Shown here: piece by piece, positions 51,854 to 61,020 of the stretch | Layout of the letters: every line of letters starts with the position of its first letter | Numbering within the stretch: the first letter of the stretch is position 1 | Assembly: GCF_035918235.1 (NCBI RefSeq) | Contig: NZ_CP109485.1 | Span: 310,001-374,000, forward strand | Source: Streptomyces sp. NBC_01445 | Lineage (GTDB): Bacteria > Actinomycetota > Actinomycetes > Streptomycetales > Streptomycetaceae | DNA length: 64,000 bases | Direction of reading: 5' to 3' | Notes under the pieces: generated by a model | Databases searched by the model: none | Told to the model about the DNA's origin: nothing | The model's input: only the letters and a program-made list of their open reading frames with translations | Translations under genes and position numbers: made by a program

Positions 51854-53458
51854 ATGCCTGCCACCGCGACCGACCTTGGCAACTCCCGCACCCGCTCCTG
51901 GTGGGGCTGGGGCTATGCCGACGCCCATCCCGACGACGCCGAATGCGCCGCGATGGGAGCCCTGCTGTCGGGCACCCTGGACCGTCCGCTGCCGATACCC
52001 CGCATCGCCGACCTGCCCATCGCTCGCCCCGTCGTAATGCCCCCGCCCTCCCTGGCACACCTGGTCACCGCCGACCCGCGGGCGCGCGCCGCCCACGCCA
52101 TGGGCAAGGCATACCGCGACGTCATCCGGGCCCTGCGCGGTCGGCCCGGCCGGATCCCCGACCTCGTCGCCCACCCGACCGACGACCAGGAGGTGGCCGA
52201 CCTGCTGGACTGGGCCGGCGGGCACAATGTGGCCGTCATCCCCTTCGGCGGCGGCTCCTCGGTGGTCGGCGGCGTGGAGTACCGCGGCGACGCCCACCGC
52301 GCCGTGGTGTCGCTCGACCTGACCTCGATGGACCGCGTCCTGGAGATCGACACCGCCAGCCGCTCAGCCCGCATCCAGGCCGGGGCCCTCGGCCCCGTGC
52401 TGGAGGCCCAGTTGCGGCCCCACAGCCTGACCCTGCGCCACTTCCCGCAGAGCTTCGAGTTCTCCACCCTCGGCGGCTGGCTGGCCACCCGCGCCGGCGG
52501 CCACTACGCCACCGTCCACACCCACATCGACGACTTCGTGCAGTCCCTGCGCGTGATCACGCCCGCCGGAGCCGGCACGTCCTGGCGCCTGCCCGCATCC
52601 GGCGCCGGACCGTCGCCCGACCGGCTCTTCCTTGGATCCGAGGGCACGCTCGGCATCATCACTGAGGCATGGATGCGCCTGCAGGAGCGCCCCCGCCACA
52701 AAGCCTCCGCATCCGTGGCCTTCACCGACTTCCACCGCGCGCTGGACGCCGTGCGTGTCATCGCCCAGTCCGATCTCGCCCCGGCCAACTGCCGCCTGCT
52801 CGACCCCGGCGAGGCCCTGCTCTCCGGCGCCTCCCACAACGGCTCCACTGTCCTGGTCCTGGGTTTTGAATCCGCCACCAGCCCCGTCGACGACCGCCTC
52901 GCGAGCGCCGTGGACCTGGCCCGCACCCATGGCGGACACGGCCAGACGCATACGGCCGACCGCAACGCCCCGGCCGACTCCGCCGTGAGCGCCTGGCGCT
53001 CGGCGTTCCTGCGCATGCCCTACCTACGCGACGGCTTGGCCCGCATGGGAGCCGTCGTCGAGACCTTCGAAACCGCAGCCACCTGGGACAAGATCCCCGC
53101 TCTGATCGACGAGGTCCGCACCGAGGTCGGCGCCGCCGCCCTCAAGGCCACCGGACATCCGGCCACCATCAACTGCCGCCTGACCCACGTCTACCCGGAC
53201 GGAGCCGCCCCCTACTTCACCGTGGCCGTCGCCGGCCGACCCAACGACGAGGTCAAGGTCTGGGACGACATCAAAGCCGTCGCCGGTGAAGTCCTGCACC
53301 GCCACCGCGCCACCATCACCCACCACCACGCCGTCGGCCGCGACCACCGCCCCGGCTACGACCTCCAGCGCCCGGAGCCCTTCGCGCTGGCCTTGCACGC
53401 CGCCAAGGACGCCCTGGATCCCCACCGCATCCTCAACCCCGGCGTCCTGCTCGACTGA
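51854..53458 (+). CDS. FAD-linked oxidase, alkyldihydroxyacetonephosphate synthase-like
   Basis: The 534-residue product has an FAD_binding_4 domain (VIPFGGGSSVVGGVEYRGDA, RSARIQAGALGPVLEAQLRP, FSTLGGWLATRAGGHYATVH) and an FAD-oxidase C domain, with GSEGTLGIITEAWMRLQERP. The C-terminus carries ITHHHAVGRDHRPGYDLQRP, the HHHxxG motif seen in AGPS enzymes, and ends DALDPHRILNPGVLLD. Family members act on acyl-DHAP or other 2-hydroxyacids; a bacterial role outside ether-lipid synthesis is likely. It is controlled by the divergent TetR gene. Confidence 0.92.
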   Translation: MPATATDLGNSRTRSWWGWGYADAHPDDAECAAMGALLSGTLDRPLPIPRIADLPIARPVVMPPPSLAHLVTADPRARAAHAMGKAYRDVIRALRGRPGRIPDLVAHPTDDQEVADLLDWAGGHNVAVIPFGGGSSVVGGVEYRGDAHRAVVSLDLTSMDRVLEIDTASRSARIQAGALGPVLEAQLRPHSLTLRHFPQSFEFSTLGGWLATRAGGHYATVHTHIDDFVQSLRVITPAGAGTSWRLPASGAGPSPDRLFLGSEGTLGIITEAWMRLQERPRHKASASVAFTDFHRALDAVRVIAQSDLAPANCRLLDPGEALLSGASHNGSTVLVLGFESATSPVDDRLASAVDLARTHGGHGQTHTADRNAPADSAVSAWRSAFLRMPYLRDGLARMGAVVETFETAATWDKIPALIDEVRTEVGAAALKATGHPATINCRLTHVYPDGAAPYFTVAVAGRPNDEVKVWDDIKAVAGEVLHRHRATITHHHAVGRDHRPGYDLQRPEPFALALHAAKDALDPHRILNPGVLLD

Positions 53459-53538
53459 CAAGACCGGGCAGTCGGACGAGGGCAACTCGGACTGCCGCAG
53501 CGGCTTTCACACACCGTGACTCCTCCCCCTCATGAATG

Positions 53539-55326
53539 ACTCCGTTGGGAAAGTCGTGATTCGGGCAGTGCTGTGTCGTTCGTCTTGCTGATGGCTATGG
53601 TCGTTGGCGGGATGGGGAGAGCGGGATGTCGTTGGAGTCGCGGTCGGATGACGGAGTGCCTGAGCTGACGGCTCGGGTGGTGCGGGCCTCGTTCCCCAAG
53701 GGGACTTTGGCCATCCGGATCAGGGAAGTGCTCGGTCCGGTGTTCACGGACGAGGATTTCGCCGGGGCCTTTGCTGATCGAGGCCGGCCCGCGATCTCGC
53801 CAGGGGCTCTGGCGCTGGTGTCGGTGCTGCAATATGCCGAAGGACTCTCCGACCGGCAGGCCGCTGACCAGGTGCGAGCGCGCATGGACTGGAAGTTCCT
53901 GTTGGGGCTGGAGCTGGATGATCCCGGCTTCGACTTCACCGTCCTGGGGGATTTCCGCTCCCGTCTGATCACGCACGGGCTGGAAGAGCGGGTCTTGGAG
54001 GTGGTGCTGGCGCGGCTCTCGGACGCCGGGCTGCTGCGGGCGGGCGGCCGGCAGCGCACCGACTCGACGCACGTGCTGGCCGCGGTGCGCACGCTGAACC
54101 GGATGGAGTTCGTCGGTGAGACGCTGCGGGCGGCGCTGGAGGCGCTGGCCGCGGCCGCTCCGGACTGGCTGAGCGGATTGATCAGCCCCGGGTGGGTGGA
54201 GCGCTACGGGGCCAAGGTCGACAACTACCGCTTCCCGAAAGGGGAGAACGTCCGTCGGGAATGGGCCGAGCAGGTCGGCCGGGACGGGTTCGCTCTGCTT
54301 GACGCCATTGATGGGCCGGCCGCTGTGGCCTGGCTGCGCGAGGTGCCCGCAGTGCGGATCCTGCGCCGGGCCTGGGCAGAGCAGTATCACCGGGACGGGC
54401 AGGGGTGCGCTGGCGGGAGGGCAAGGACCTCCCGCCGGCCAGAGACCGGCTGTCCTCGCCCTATGACACCGACGCCCACTACGGCATCAAACGCGGGACG
54501 GGCTGGTGCGGATTCAAAGTCCACCTGAGCGAGACCTGCGAGCCGGACGCACCCCACCTGATCACGAATGTGGAGACCACCAACGCCACCGTCAACGACA
54601 CCGAGGTCACCGCAACCATCCACCAGCATCTGGATGAACGGGGGTTGAGGCCGCGTGAGCATGTGGTGGACGCCGGTTACGTCACCGCCGCCCACATCCT
54701 GGCCGCCCACGAAGACCATGGCATCGACCTGGTCGGTCCCGTCGGCGCTGATACCCACCACAACGGACGGGACGCGCAGGCACCGGACCTGACTCAGGCC
54801 GCCTTCACCACCAACTGGAACGCCAGGAAGGTTATCTGCCCTCAGGGCGCGTCCAGTGTCAGCTGGTCCCAACAGCGCAAGGCCAGTGGGACCGTGCTCG
54901 TCCGGGTGCACTTCGCACTCGCCGACTGCGATCCATGCCCGCTGAGAGCGCGCTGCACCAAAGCAGCCAACGGCAAATGGGGCCGCAGCCTGACCCTGCT
55001 GCCCCGAGAGCAGCAACAGATCCTCGAAGAACGACGTGCCGAGCAGCAGACCGACGAGTGGAAGGCCCGCTACGACGTGCGAGCCGGGGTGGAGGGCACC
55101 ATCTCCCAGGCCGTCCGCCGCACCCATCTGCGCCGCACTCCCTACCGAGGCCAGCACAAGACCCACCTCGCCAACGTCCTCTCCGCCACCGCCCTCAACC
55201 TCACCCGAATCGACGCCTGGCTGCGGGGCACCCCACTCGGCACCACCCGCGTCTCCCACCTCGCACGCCTCACCCTCGCGGCATGACCCGCCCCCGAGAG
55301 CCGATTTATGGATTTCCCAACGGAGT
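53539..55326 (+). mobile_element. IS1182-family insertion sequence, copy B
   Basis: The element is 1788 bp with the same ACTCCGTTGGGAAA inverted repeats as copy A and a perfect 8-bp duplication CATGAATG (53531-53538 and 55327-55334). One G is missing from a run of five (54402-54405), which accounts for the one-base length difference from copy A. Elsewhere the translated text of the two copies is the same. Confidence 0.9.
53626..55286 (+). pseudogene. IS1182-family transposase with single-base frameshift
   Basis: Residues 1-264 match copy A exactly, ending AWAEQYHRDGQG, then the deletion of one G in a G run at 54402-54405 shifts the frame and the product stops at 54528. The remainder (RWREGKDLPPARDRLSSPYD to LARLTLAA) is intact in the next frame. 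The run could allow low-level correction by slippage, but otherwise this copy is inactive and depends on copy A for movement. Confidence 0.9.
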
Positions 55327-56522
55327 CATGAATGAGGGGACTTCTCGCTGCGCCGGTACGGCTTCGCGACGGACCAGCCCGGCCCGTAGAACGTTGGTGG
55401 CGCCCACCGTGTCAGCGTGCGCTGTGTGGCCGCACGAGACGCAGTGGAACTTCTCCTGTGTGGGCCGGTTCTCCGCGCCGGTATGCCCGCATTCGGGGCA
55501 CTGGCGGGAGGTGTTGCGGGGGTCCACGGCGATCACTTCCCGTCCGGCGCTTTCAGCCTTGGCGGCCAGGATCGTCAGGAACACCCCCCATCCGGCATCG
55601 GCAATCGAGCGGTTGAGTCCCGTTTTCGCACTGGCCCCGTTGTGCAGGAAGGCGCCCGACGTGTCAGGGTCGGGCTTCGGCGCGGCGCGCCGGACCATGT
55701 TGCGGATCTTGAGGTCTTCGTGCGGGATGAAATCGTGTTGGCGTACGAGGTCAAGGGCGGTTTTGTGTGCGTGGTCGAGGCGCTGGCGGCGGATCTTGCG
55801 GTGCAGCTTCGCGACCGTCTCGACCGCTCTCCGGTGGTTGGCTGTCCGCTTGTCGCGGCGCACACGCAAAAACCTCGACAGGGCCTGCTGTGCGGCTTCG
55901 AGCTTCGCGGCGCTCTTCGCCCCGTGGCGCGGGTTGGGGACGAATCCGCCGTTGGAATCGGCGAGGAAGTTGGCTATACCCAGGTCGATGCCGACGACCA
56001 GACCCGTCGCGGGCAGCGGTTCGGGCTGGACCTGTTCGGCACTCAGCACGACGAACCACTTCCGGCCCTCACGCTTGACACTGACCGTCTTGACCCTGCC
56101 GGCCACTGCCCGGTGCTGGTGCACCTTGATGTGCCCGACACCTTGCCGTCCCCGTCCTTCGGGAACTCCACCGTGTCGAACCAGTTCACCCCACGAAAGC
56201 GCGGATAGCCGGGCCTCTCACCGGACTTGACCCGGCGGAAGAACGCCGCGAACGCCTTGTCCAACCGCCGGAGCGTGGCCTGCTGTGAGCTGAACGACCA
56301 ACGGCCCTGCCGCTCCGGGTCGAAGGACCGGATGTCCTTCAGCTGCACGGACTGCTGCCCGTACTTGATGCTCGCCTTCGAGGCGTGCAGGTAGGCGTCA
56401 CGGCGCTCCTGCAACGCACCGTTGTAAAGCGAGCAGTGATCACGCAACATCTCGCCGAGCGCCTGAGTCTGCCGCACCGTGGGCCGCATGACGAACTTGT
56501 ACACACGAATCACCCGGCCCAC
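55327..56522 (-). pseudogene. tnpB: TnpB of element 3, frameshifted and split by IS1182
   Basis: The 5' part (MGRVIRVYKFVMRPTVRQTQ, then PGYPRFRGVNWFDTVEFPKD) shifts frame near 56150 into GVGHIKVHQHRAVAGRVKTV. The RuvC acids survive: GLVVGIDLGIANFLADSNG, HEDLKIRNMVRRAAP, and AHADTVGATNVLRAG, with the zinc ribbon CPECGHTG and CVSCGH. The C-terminus is cut by IS1182 copy B at REVPSFM; without the IS it would continue RGRSHGV and stop. A small deletion near the frameshift is likely. The nuclease is not expected to be made. Confidence 0.8.
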
Positions 56523-56689
56523 CCCCTTCGGCTCTTGTCAGCAACATATCCGAGGCCACTGACAACCCCTCCGCAGACAGAACACCCATGCACACATGAC
56601 CCGTCACAGCAGCCCCGAGATGCGCTTCCCACCCCGGCTGAAGCCGGGGATACCCACGCAAGAGAAGGGATGGGGTCACACAGCGGTCA

Positions 56690-56997
56690 TTCCCATGTGG
56701 TGGAGTCGACCGAGACGTCCCAGTCGATCTCACCCGCCGCATCCGCCGCGGCCTGGACCTGCTGGAGCAGACGCTCCCATGTCCCGTCGGCCGACCACAG
56801 CCAGTGCCGTTCATAGACGGTCTTCGACGGCCCGAACCGTTCGGGCAGGTCACGCCACTGAACCCCGGTCCGAACCCGGTCCAGAATCCGTCGATCACCT
56901 GTCCGTGATTCCGCCACCGACCGCAACGCCTGTTGCTGACCGGCAGGAACGGCCGAAGCCGTTCCCACTCGGCATCAGTCAGATCACCCCGCCTCAT
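56690..56997 (-). pseudogene. IS5-family transposase, 5' half, cut by TnpB element 3
   Basis: MRRGDLTDAEWERLRPFLPV and SNRRCGRWRNHGQVIDG begin an IS5 transposase; after a frameshift near 56885, RTGVQWRDLPERFGPSKTVY, WERLLQQVQAAADAAGEIDW and VSVDST (first catalytic Asp) follow. The frame then ends at TTWE where the TnpB element begins. No 3' half was found on the other side. Confidence 0.65.
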
Positions 56998-57076
56998 GCC
57001 CAGAACAACGTCCTGGCCCAAAGGCGAGTCACATGACTGAGCTCGATAGACCCCAGAAGTGCGCTTGACTGCCAGG

Positions 57077-57619
57077 ATGAACATCAACTCGACGAAAGTA
57101 AGTCCGTCTGTGACCGTGCAGGTCAGGCGTTTCCGTAACGGCGATTCGGTCGAGCAGCTCACTCTCCTGCTCCACCGCGCCTACGCAGACCACGCCGCTG
57201 CCGGGCGGGTCTTCTTCGCCTCCTACCAAACTCCGCAGGACACACAGCACCGCCTGAGCAAAGGCGAGTGCTGGGTCGCGATGAACGGAAGCGTACTGGT
57301 CGGCACCGTCACCGTGTCGGCTCCACACACCACTCCGGCCGGATACCCAGCGCCAGCGGGAGGGGGCTCGTTCTGGCAACTGGCTGTCGAGCCATCGCAA
57401 AGAGGCACCGGCCTCGGACAACGACTGCTGGCTCTGGCAGAGTCACGCATTGCTGCCCTTGGATCGACACAGGTCGTCATCGATACCTCCTCGCAGGCAA
57501 CAGACCTCGTCGACTGGTACCGCCGGCGAGGCTACGCGCCGATCGGCACTTGGCGGTGGGACGTCACCAATTACGACAGCATCGTCCTTATGAAGAACCT
57601 GCCGCCGACAACTTCGTGA
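57077..57619 (+). CDS. GNAT-family N-acetyltransferase
   Basis: The 180-residue product is a complete GNAT: FRNGDSVEQLTLLLHRAYAD, the strand GECWVAMNGSVLVGTVTVSA, then FWQLAVEPSQRGTGLGQRLL containing the acetyl-CoA loop QxxGxG, and DTSSQATDLVDWYRRRGYAP near the end. It transfers an acetyl group to an unknown amine. Start ATG 57077 is chosen over GTG 57059 by family length. It is flanked by transposase relics on both sides. Confidence 0.88.
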   Translation: MNINSTKVSPSVTVQVRRFRNGDSVEQLTLLLHRAYADHAAAGRVFFASYQTPQDTQHRLSKGECWVAMNGSVLVGTVTVSAPHTTPAGYPAPAGGGSFWQLAVEPSQRGTGLGQRLLALAESRIAALGSTQVVIDTSSQATDLVDWYRRRGYAPIGTWRWDVTNYDSIVLMKNLPPTTS

Positions 57620-57634
57620 TCGCCCGGACAAGTC

Positions 57635-58030
57635 CTAGTGATCTGAGTCAGAGATTCGTCGGCAGTAGGTGGCGACGTTGTCAAAGATCTCGTCGGCAGT
57701 TTTCGTCCAGACGAAGGGGCGTGGGTGCTCGTTCCAGTCGGCGAGCCAGCTGCGGATGTCGCGTTCGAGGGCTTGGACGGAGCGGTGGACGCCACGCTTG
57801 AGTTTCTTCTGTGTGAGCTCGGCGAACCACCGCTCCACCAGGTTCAGCCAGGACGAGCTCGTCGGTGTGAAGTGCAGGTGGAACCGCGGGTGTGCCAGCA
57901 GCCACTGCTTGATGACGGGCGTCTTGTGGGTGACATAGTTGCCGAGGATGAGGTGCACTTCGAGGTCGGCGGGCACCTCTTTGTCAGCGGTCTGGAACCG
58001 GGCCGGGTCCGTCACATCCTGTCCCCGGCC
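57635..58030 (-). pseudogene. IS630-family transposase C-terminal half, catalytic Asp lost
   Basis: RFQTADKEVPADLEVHLILG, HPRFHLHFTPTSSSWLNLVE, RWFAELTQKKLKRGVHRSVQ and AWLADWNEHPRPF-like text identify an IS630 transposase. The catalytic Asp expected in LILDNYATH is Gly here (LILGNYVTH). The N-terminal half is missing beyond about 58030. Confidence 0.75.
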
Positions 58031-58059
58031 CGGGGCATGGGTCAGCCGCGGTAGCAGCC

Positions 58060-58671
58060 TCAAGTCAGGGACACGCCGCGGCCGCCGAAGAACTCGGCGA
58101 ACTCGGCCGCGGCCAGGCTCGCGGTACGGGCCTGCTCGTTGTGACCGGACGGGTTGCGGAAGTGCACCGTGTCGCCCTGGCGGCCGGTGACGAGTACGAG
58201 GTGCCCGCCCTTGCCGGGGGCGGGGTTCTCGGGCCGGCGGATCTCCTTGTGCACGGAGGCCATCACCAGCCGCCCGGCGTCGAGCAGGGCGAGGAGGCCG
58301 GGCACGGTCAGGTTCGGGTGCACCTCGGCGCCCAGTGGGTGGACGTCAGTTACGTACTGGACGAAGGGGGCGTAGATCAGGCCGCGGATCGCTCCGGTGT
58401 CCACGTCCTCGGTGTACGCCCCGTACTTCCGGGCGCCGTCGAGGAGCTCGAACATGGTGGGTGCGTCGCCGGTACGGGCCAGGAGCGCCATGCGCAGGCA
58501 GGCGATGCCGCACATGTGTCCGCACCACCGGCCGTAGGTTTCGAAGTCCGGGGCGCCGGACTCCTCCCAGCGAGGATCATCGTCGTGGGCGCGGCCCCCA
58601 TAGGCGAAGGCGGCGATCAGGCCCGCGCTGGCGTACTGCGTGATCGTGGGGAACGGGTGGTCATCCGACAC
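58060..58671 (-). CDS. C39/papain-like cysteine peptidase-fold protein
   Basis: The 203-residue product contains WCGHMCGIACLRMALLAR (candidate catalytic Cys at the start of a helix) and GKGGHLVLVTGRQGDTVHFR followed by NPSGHNEQ, the His and Asn/Asp positions of a peptidase_C39-like fold. ASVHKEIRR precedes the His strand as in this family. GTG 58671 overlaps the end of the PLP-enzyme relic by nine bases. No signal peptide is seen, so it may act on a peptide inside the cell. Whether it is a protease or a transglutaminase-like enzyme is open. Confidence 0.72.
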   Translation of the reverse strand: MSDDHPFPTITQYASAGLIAAFAYGGRAHDDDPRWEESGAPDFETYGRWCGHMCGIACLRMALLARTGDAPTMFELLDGARKYGAYTEDVDTGAIRGLIYAPFVQYVTDVHPLGAEVHPNLTVPGLLALLDAGRLVMASVHKEIRRPENPAPGKGGHLVLVTGRQGDTVHFRNPSGHNEQARTASLAAAEFAEFFGGRGVSLT

Positions 58672-59115
58672 GGGCGGGTTCCTTCCGGTGGGCGGCCTGG
58701 CTGATCAGCCGGTGGAAGGTGGGCCAGTCCACGCCGCCGCCAGAGATCACCACCCCGATCATCCCCGACTCGTGGGGATAAGACCGGCAAGGACGGCGGC
58801 CAGGGCGCAGGCGCCGCTGGGTTCGGCGACGACCTTCAGGTGCCGGAACGCGAACGCCATGGCGGTGGTGATGTCCTGGTCAGTCACGGTCACGACGGCA
58901 TCGAGAAGACGTGAGTTGACGGCCCAGGTGAGCGGCGAGGGGCTGGTGTGTCCCAGGCCGTCGGCGATGGCGGCGGGGGCCTCGGGCAGGGCGATGCGCT
59001 GGCCACAGCGCATCGACAGCAGCGTGTCGGCGCCCTCGTGCGGTTCCACGCCGATGACCTTGATGTCGGGATGGAGGTGCTTGGCGATCGTGGCGGTCCC
59101 GGCGGCGAGGCCGCC
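58663..59115 (-). pseudogene. Threonine/serine dehydratase-like PLP enzyme, 3' fragment with frameshift
   Basis: GLAAGTATIAKHLHPDIKVI, GVEPHEGADTLLSMRCGQRI, ALPEAPAAIADGLGHTSPSP and VVAEPSGACALAAVLAGLIP are the second half of a fold-II PLP enzyme. After a frameshift near 58768 it ends ESGMIGVVISGGGVDWPTFH and RKEPARVG; GGGVD is the family's C-terminal loop. The PLP-lysine half is missing at the junction near 59115. Confidence 0.7.
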
Positions 59116-59119
59116 AGAT

Positions 59120-59270
59120 CGCCCAGGCGTGCCAAGGCCGTGATGGCTTCCTGGTAGGCGCGGCGTAGCAGGGTTTTGGGCGTAGTCCAGACGTCGGGGC
59201 CGTGGGCGGTATGGAGGGCTGCGATGTAGGCGGCAAAGCTTCGCGGGCCGGCTCCGCGACGGAAGCCAGA
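59120..59270 (-). pseudogene. Short scrap of an unrecognised gene
   Basis: RSFAAYIAALHTAHGPDVWT then TPKTLLRRAYQEAITALARL reads as real protein with good codon bias, but has no start and is cut by the PLP-enzyme relic. Confidence 0.35.
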
Positions 59271-59314
59271 CTTCCCAGACTCTCGGCGGCTGACAGCACC
59301 GCCGGTTCTGTGAA

Positions 59315-59642
59315 GCAGAGGACCGTGAAATCCCGTACGAGGAGGTCGGGCGCGGCTGGGAGCTGCCGGACGGGCGACTGGTGCCGTTGACCGATCAGGA
59401 CCTGGCGCGTCTGCCGCTGGCGACGAGGCACGTCGTGGAGGCACTCGGTTTCGTGCCCGGACAGGCCATCGACCCGATCTCGTACAGCAGGCCGTACTAC
59501 GTCGGCCCCGGCGGCCCGCAGGCCGACCGGCCGTACGTGCTGCTCGTCGAAGCGCTCGCCCGCAGCTGACAGGTCGGCGTGTGCAAGGTCGCCGTCCGCT
59601 CCTGGGAACGGATCACACTGCTGCGGCCACGCAACGGGGTGG
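59315..59642 (+). pseudogene. Ku (non-homologous end-joining) gene fragment with nonsense codon
   Basis: EDREIPYEEVGRGWELPDGR, then PLTDQDLARLPLATRHVVEA, LGFVPGQAIDPISYSRPYYV and ADRPYVLLVEALARS are the bacterial Ku core. A TGA replaces the expected Gly codon, after which QVGVCKVAVRSWERITLLRP continues in frame. Both ends are missing. Bacterial Ku acts with LigD/LigC in end joining; a ligase scrap lies at 43018-43431. Confidence 0.75.
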
Positions 59643-59644
59643 TC

Positions 59645-59743
59645 CCGCCACCGGTCACCGGCTTCGGCATCCGGTCCGGGAGCAACGGCTCAACCCGGGC
59701 CCACTGCACGTCAGATAACGGCACACCCGGACGAACGACCAGC
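59645..59743 (-). pseudogene. IS5-family transposase N-terminal scrap
   Basis: VVRPGVPLSDVQWARVEPLL then PDRMPKPVTGG is the start of an IS5-type transposase (PLSDxQWARxEPLLPDR). Only about 30 codons remain and they join the Ku relic. Confidence 0.5.
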
Positions 59744-59761
59744 TCTTCCAGACGGAACTGC

Positions 59762-60907
59762 CTAGCCTCGCCCGCCTTCTCGCGATGGCGGTCGTCCCGT
59801 GCTCTCCCGCACGACCAGCCGTGTCGGCACCAGCGTGGTACCGGGTTCCGCCTCGCCCTGCCGGACCTGACGCAGCGCGCTCTCCACGCAGCGGCGGCCG
59901 ACCTCGGCGAAATCCTGGTGGACCGTGGTGAGCGGCGGCTGGAACGAGCCGGAGTCGGGGATGTCGTCGAAGCCGATGACCGAGACGTCGTCGGGGACCT
60001 TGCGGCCCCGCTCTTCCAGGGCCCGCAGTAGGCCGAGCGCCATCTGGTCGTTCGCCGCGAACACCGCGGTGCAGTCGTCCTGTTCGGCCAGGCGCAGGCC
60101 CGCGCGGTAGCCCGAATCGGCCGACCAGTCGCCGCGTACGAGCGGTGGGACTGCGCGGCCTGCTGCCTCAAGGGCCTTGCGCCACGCGTCTGTTCGGCGC
60201 TGTGCGGCGAACGACTTGGAGGGGCCTGCCAGATGCCAGACCGTGCGGTGGCCGAGGTCGAGGAGGTGGCGTACCGCGTCGCGGGTGCCGCCCGCCTGGT
60301 CCGTGTCCACCACCGCGTAACGGTCATCGGCGTCCGAGTCCGCGACCACGACCTTCACGTGGGGCGGCAGCGTGAGGCTCGCCGAGTCGAGCAGATGGAC
60401 CTCCATGATGACGATGACCGCGTCCACCGCCAGTTCGCCGAGGCGTGAGAACGCGCCGCGCACCTCGTCCTGGGTGGGCACCGCGACTGGGAGGAGCGTG
60501 ACCGCGTAGCCCTCCTGCGCGGCCGAGGTCGCGATGGCCTCCAGCGTGCGCATGTTGCCTGTCGTGGAGAGCGTGAACGTGATCACGCCGATGGTGCGGA
60601 AGTCGCCTCGTTTCAGCGCCCGCGCCGCGCTGTTGGGGCGGTAGCCGAGGTCCTTCATGGCGGTGAGGACCCGCTCGCGCGTCTCCTCGTTGACGCCGGG
60701 AAAGCCGTTCGAGACGCGGGAGACCGTCTGGGACGAGACACCAGCGACCCGGGCGACGTCGGCCATGGACGCGTTGTGTGTGCGGCGCCGGGCGTGGGTC
60801 CTGCCGCGCTCCGGGGCGCTGTCCGTTGCTCCCACCGTTGGCCTCACCAGTCGAGTTGATCGTTCACGGGCGACTCTTGACCGTCCTCTGCGAGGCAGTG
60901 TAGACAT
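59762..60907 (-). CDS. LacI-family transcriptional regulator of the sugar ABC operon
   Basis: The 381-residue product has the LacI HTH MADVARVAGVSSQTVSRVSN (residues 48-67) with the hinge helix RPNSAARALKRG, followed by a periplasmic-binding-like effector domain (GVITFTLSTTGNMRTLEAIA ... AVFAANDQMALGLLRALEER, GFDDIPDSGSFQPPLTTVHQ). The 47 residues before the HTH are arginine-rich and unusual; a start nearer the HTH is possible. It is divergent from the ABC transporter, and two ATGTTT-ACGC-AAACAT boxes lie between them. Confidence 0.93.
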   Translation of the reverse strand: MSTLPRRGRSRVARERSTRLVRPTVGATDSAPERGRTHARRRTHNASMADVARVAGVSSQTVSRVSNGFPGVNEETRERVLTAMKDLGYRPNSAARALKRGDFRTIGVITFTLSTTGNMRTLEAIATSAAQEGYAVTLLPVAVPTQDEVRGAFSRLGELAVDAVIVIMEVHLLDSASLTLPPHVKVVVADSDADDRYAVVDTDQAGGTRDAVRHLLDLGHRTVWHLAGPSKSFAAQRRTDAWRKALEAAGRAVPPLVRGDWSADSGYRAGLRLAEQDDCTAVFAANDQMALGLLRALEERGRKVPDDVSVIGFDDIPDSGSFQPPLTTVHQDFAEVGRRCVESALRQVRQGEAEPGTTLVPTRLVVRESTGRPPSREGGRG

Positions 60908-60918
60908 GCCGCCACCGA

Positions 60919-60978
60919 ATGTTTACGCAAACATAATACCTGGCGGTCGCTTGTGCACCGGAATGTTTACGCAAACAT
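60919..60978. promoter_or_regulatory. Twin LacI-type operators in the divergent promoter
   Basis: ATGTTTACGCAAACAT occurs identically at 60919-60934 and 60963-60978, 44 bp apart. The 16-mer is a near-perfect palindrome with a central CG, as for LacI/GalR regulators. The spacing of about four helical turns places both on the same face and would allow looping by a tetramer or cooperative dimers. Confidence 0.85.
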
Positions 60979-61020
60979 CCGAGCACCATCCGCGAGACAC
61001 GTACGAGCGAGGGACGCGAG

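Larger units (their letters stand above)
53505..56690 (-). mobile_element. TnpB element 3 (IS605-type), decayed, interrupted by IS1182-family element
   Basis: The tnpB relic at 55327-56522 is bounded on its 5' side by the hairpin CCCCGGC-TGAA-GCCGGGG (about 56634-56651), typical of an IS605 left end. On its 3' side lies the hairpin CCCCTCAT-GA-ATGAGGGG, which is split by IS1182 copy B. Exact outer ends are inferred from the hairpins and from truncation of an IS5 gene near 56690. It is unrelated in sequence to TnpB elements 1 and 2. Confidence 0.65.

Noticed and set aside
52364..53485. Minus-strand frames opposite the FAD-linked oxidase
   Set aside because: They are shadows of a well-supported enzyme gene with FAD-binding motifs.
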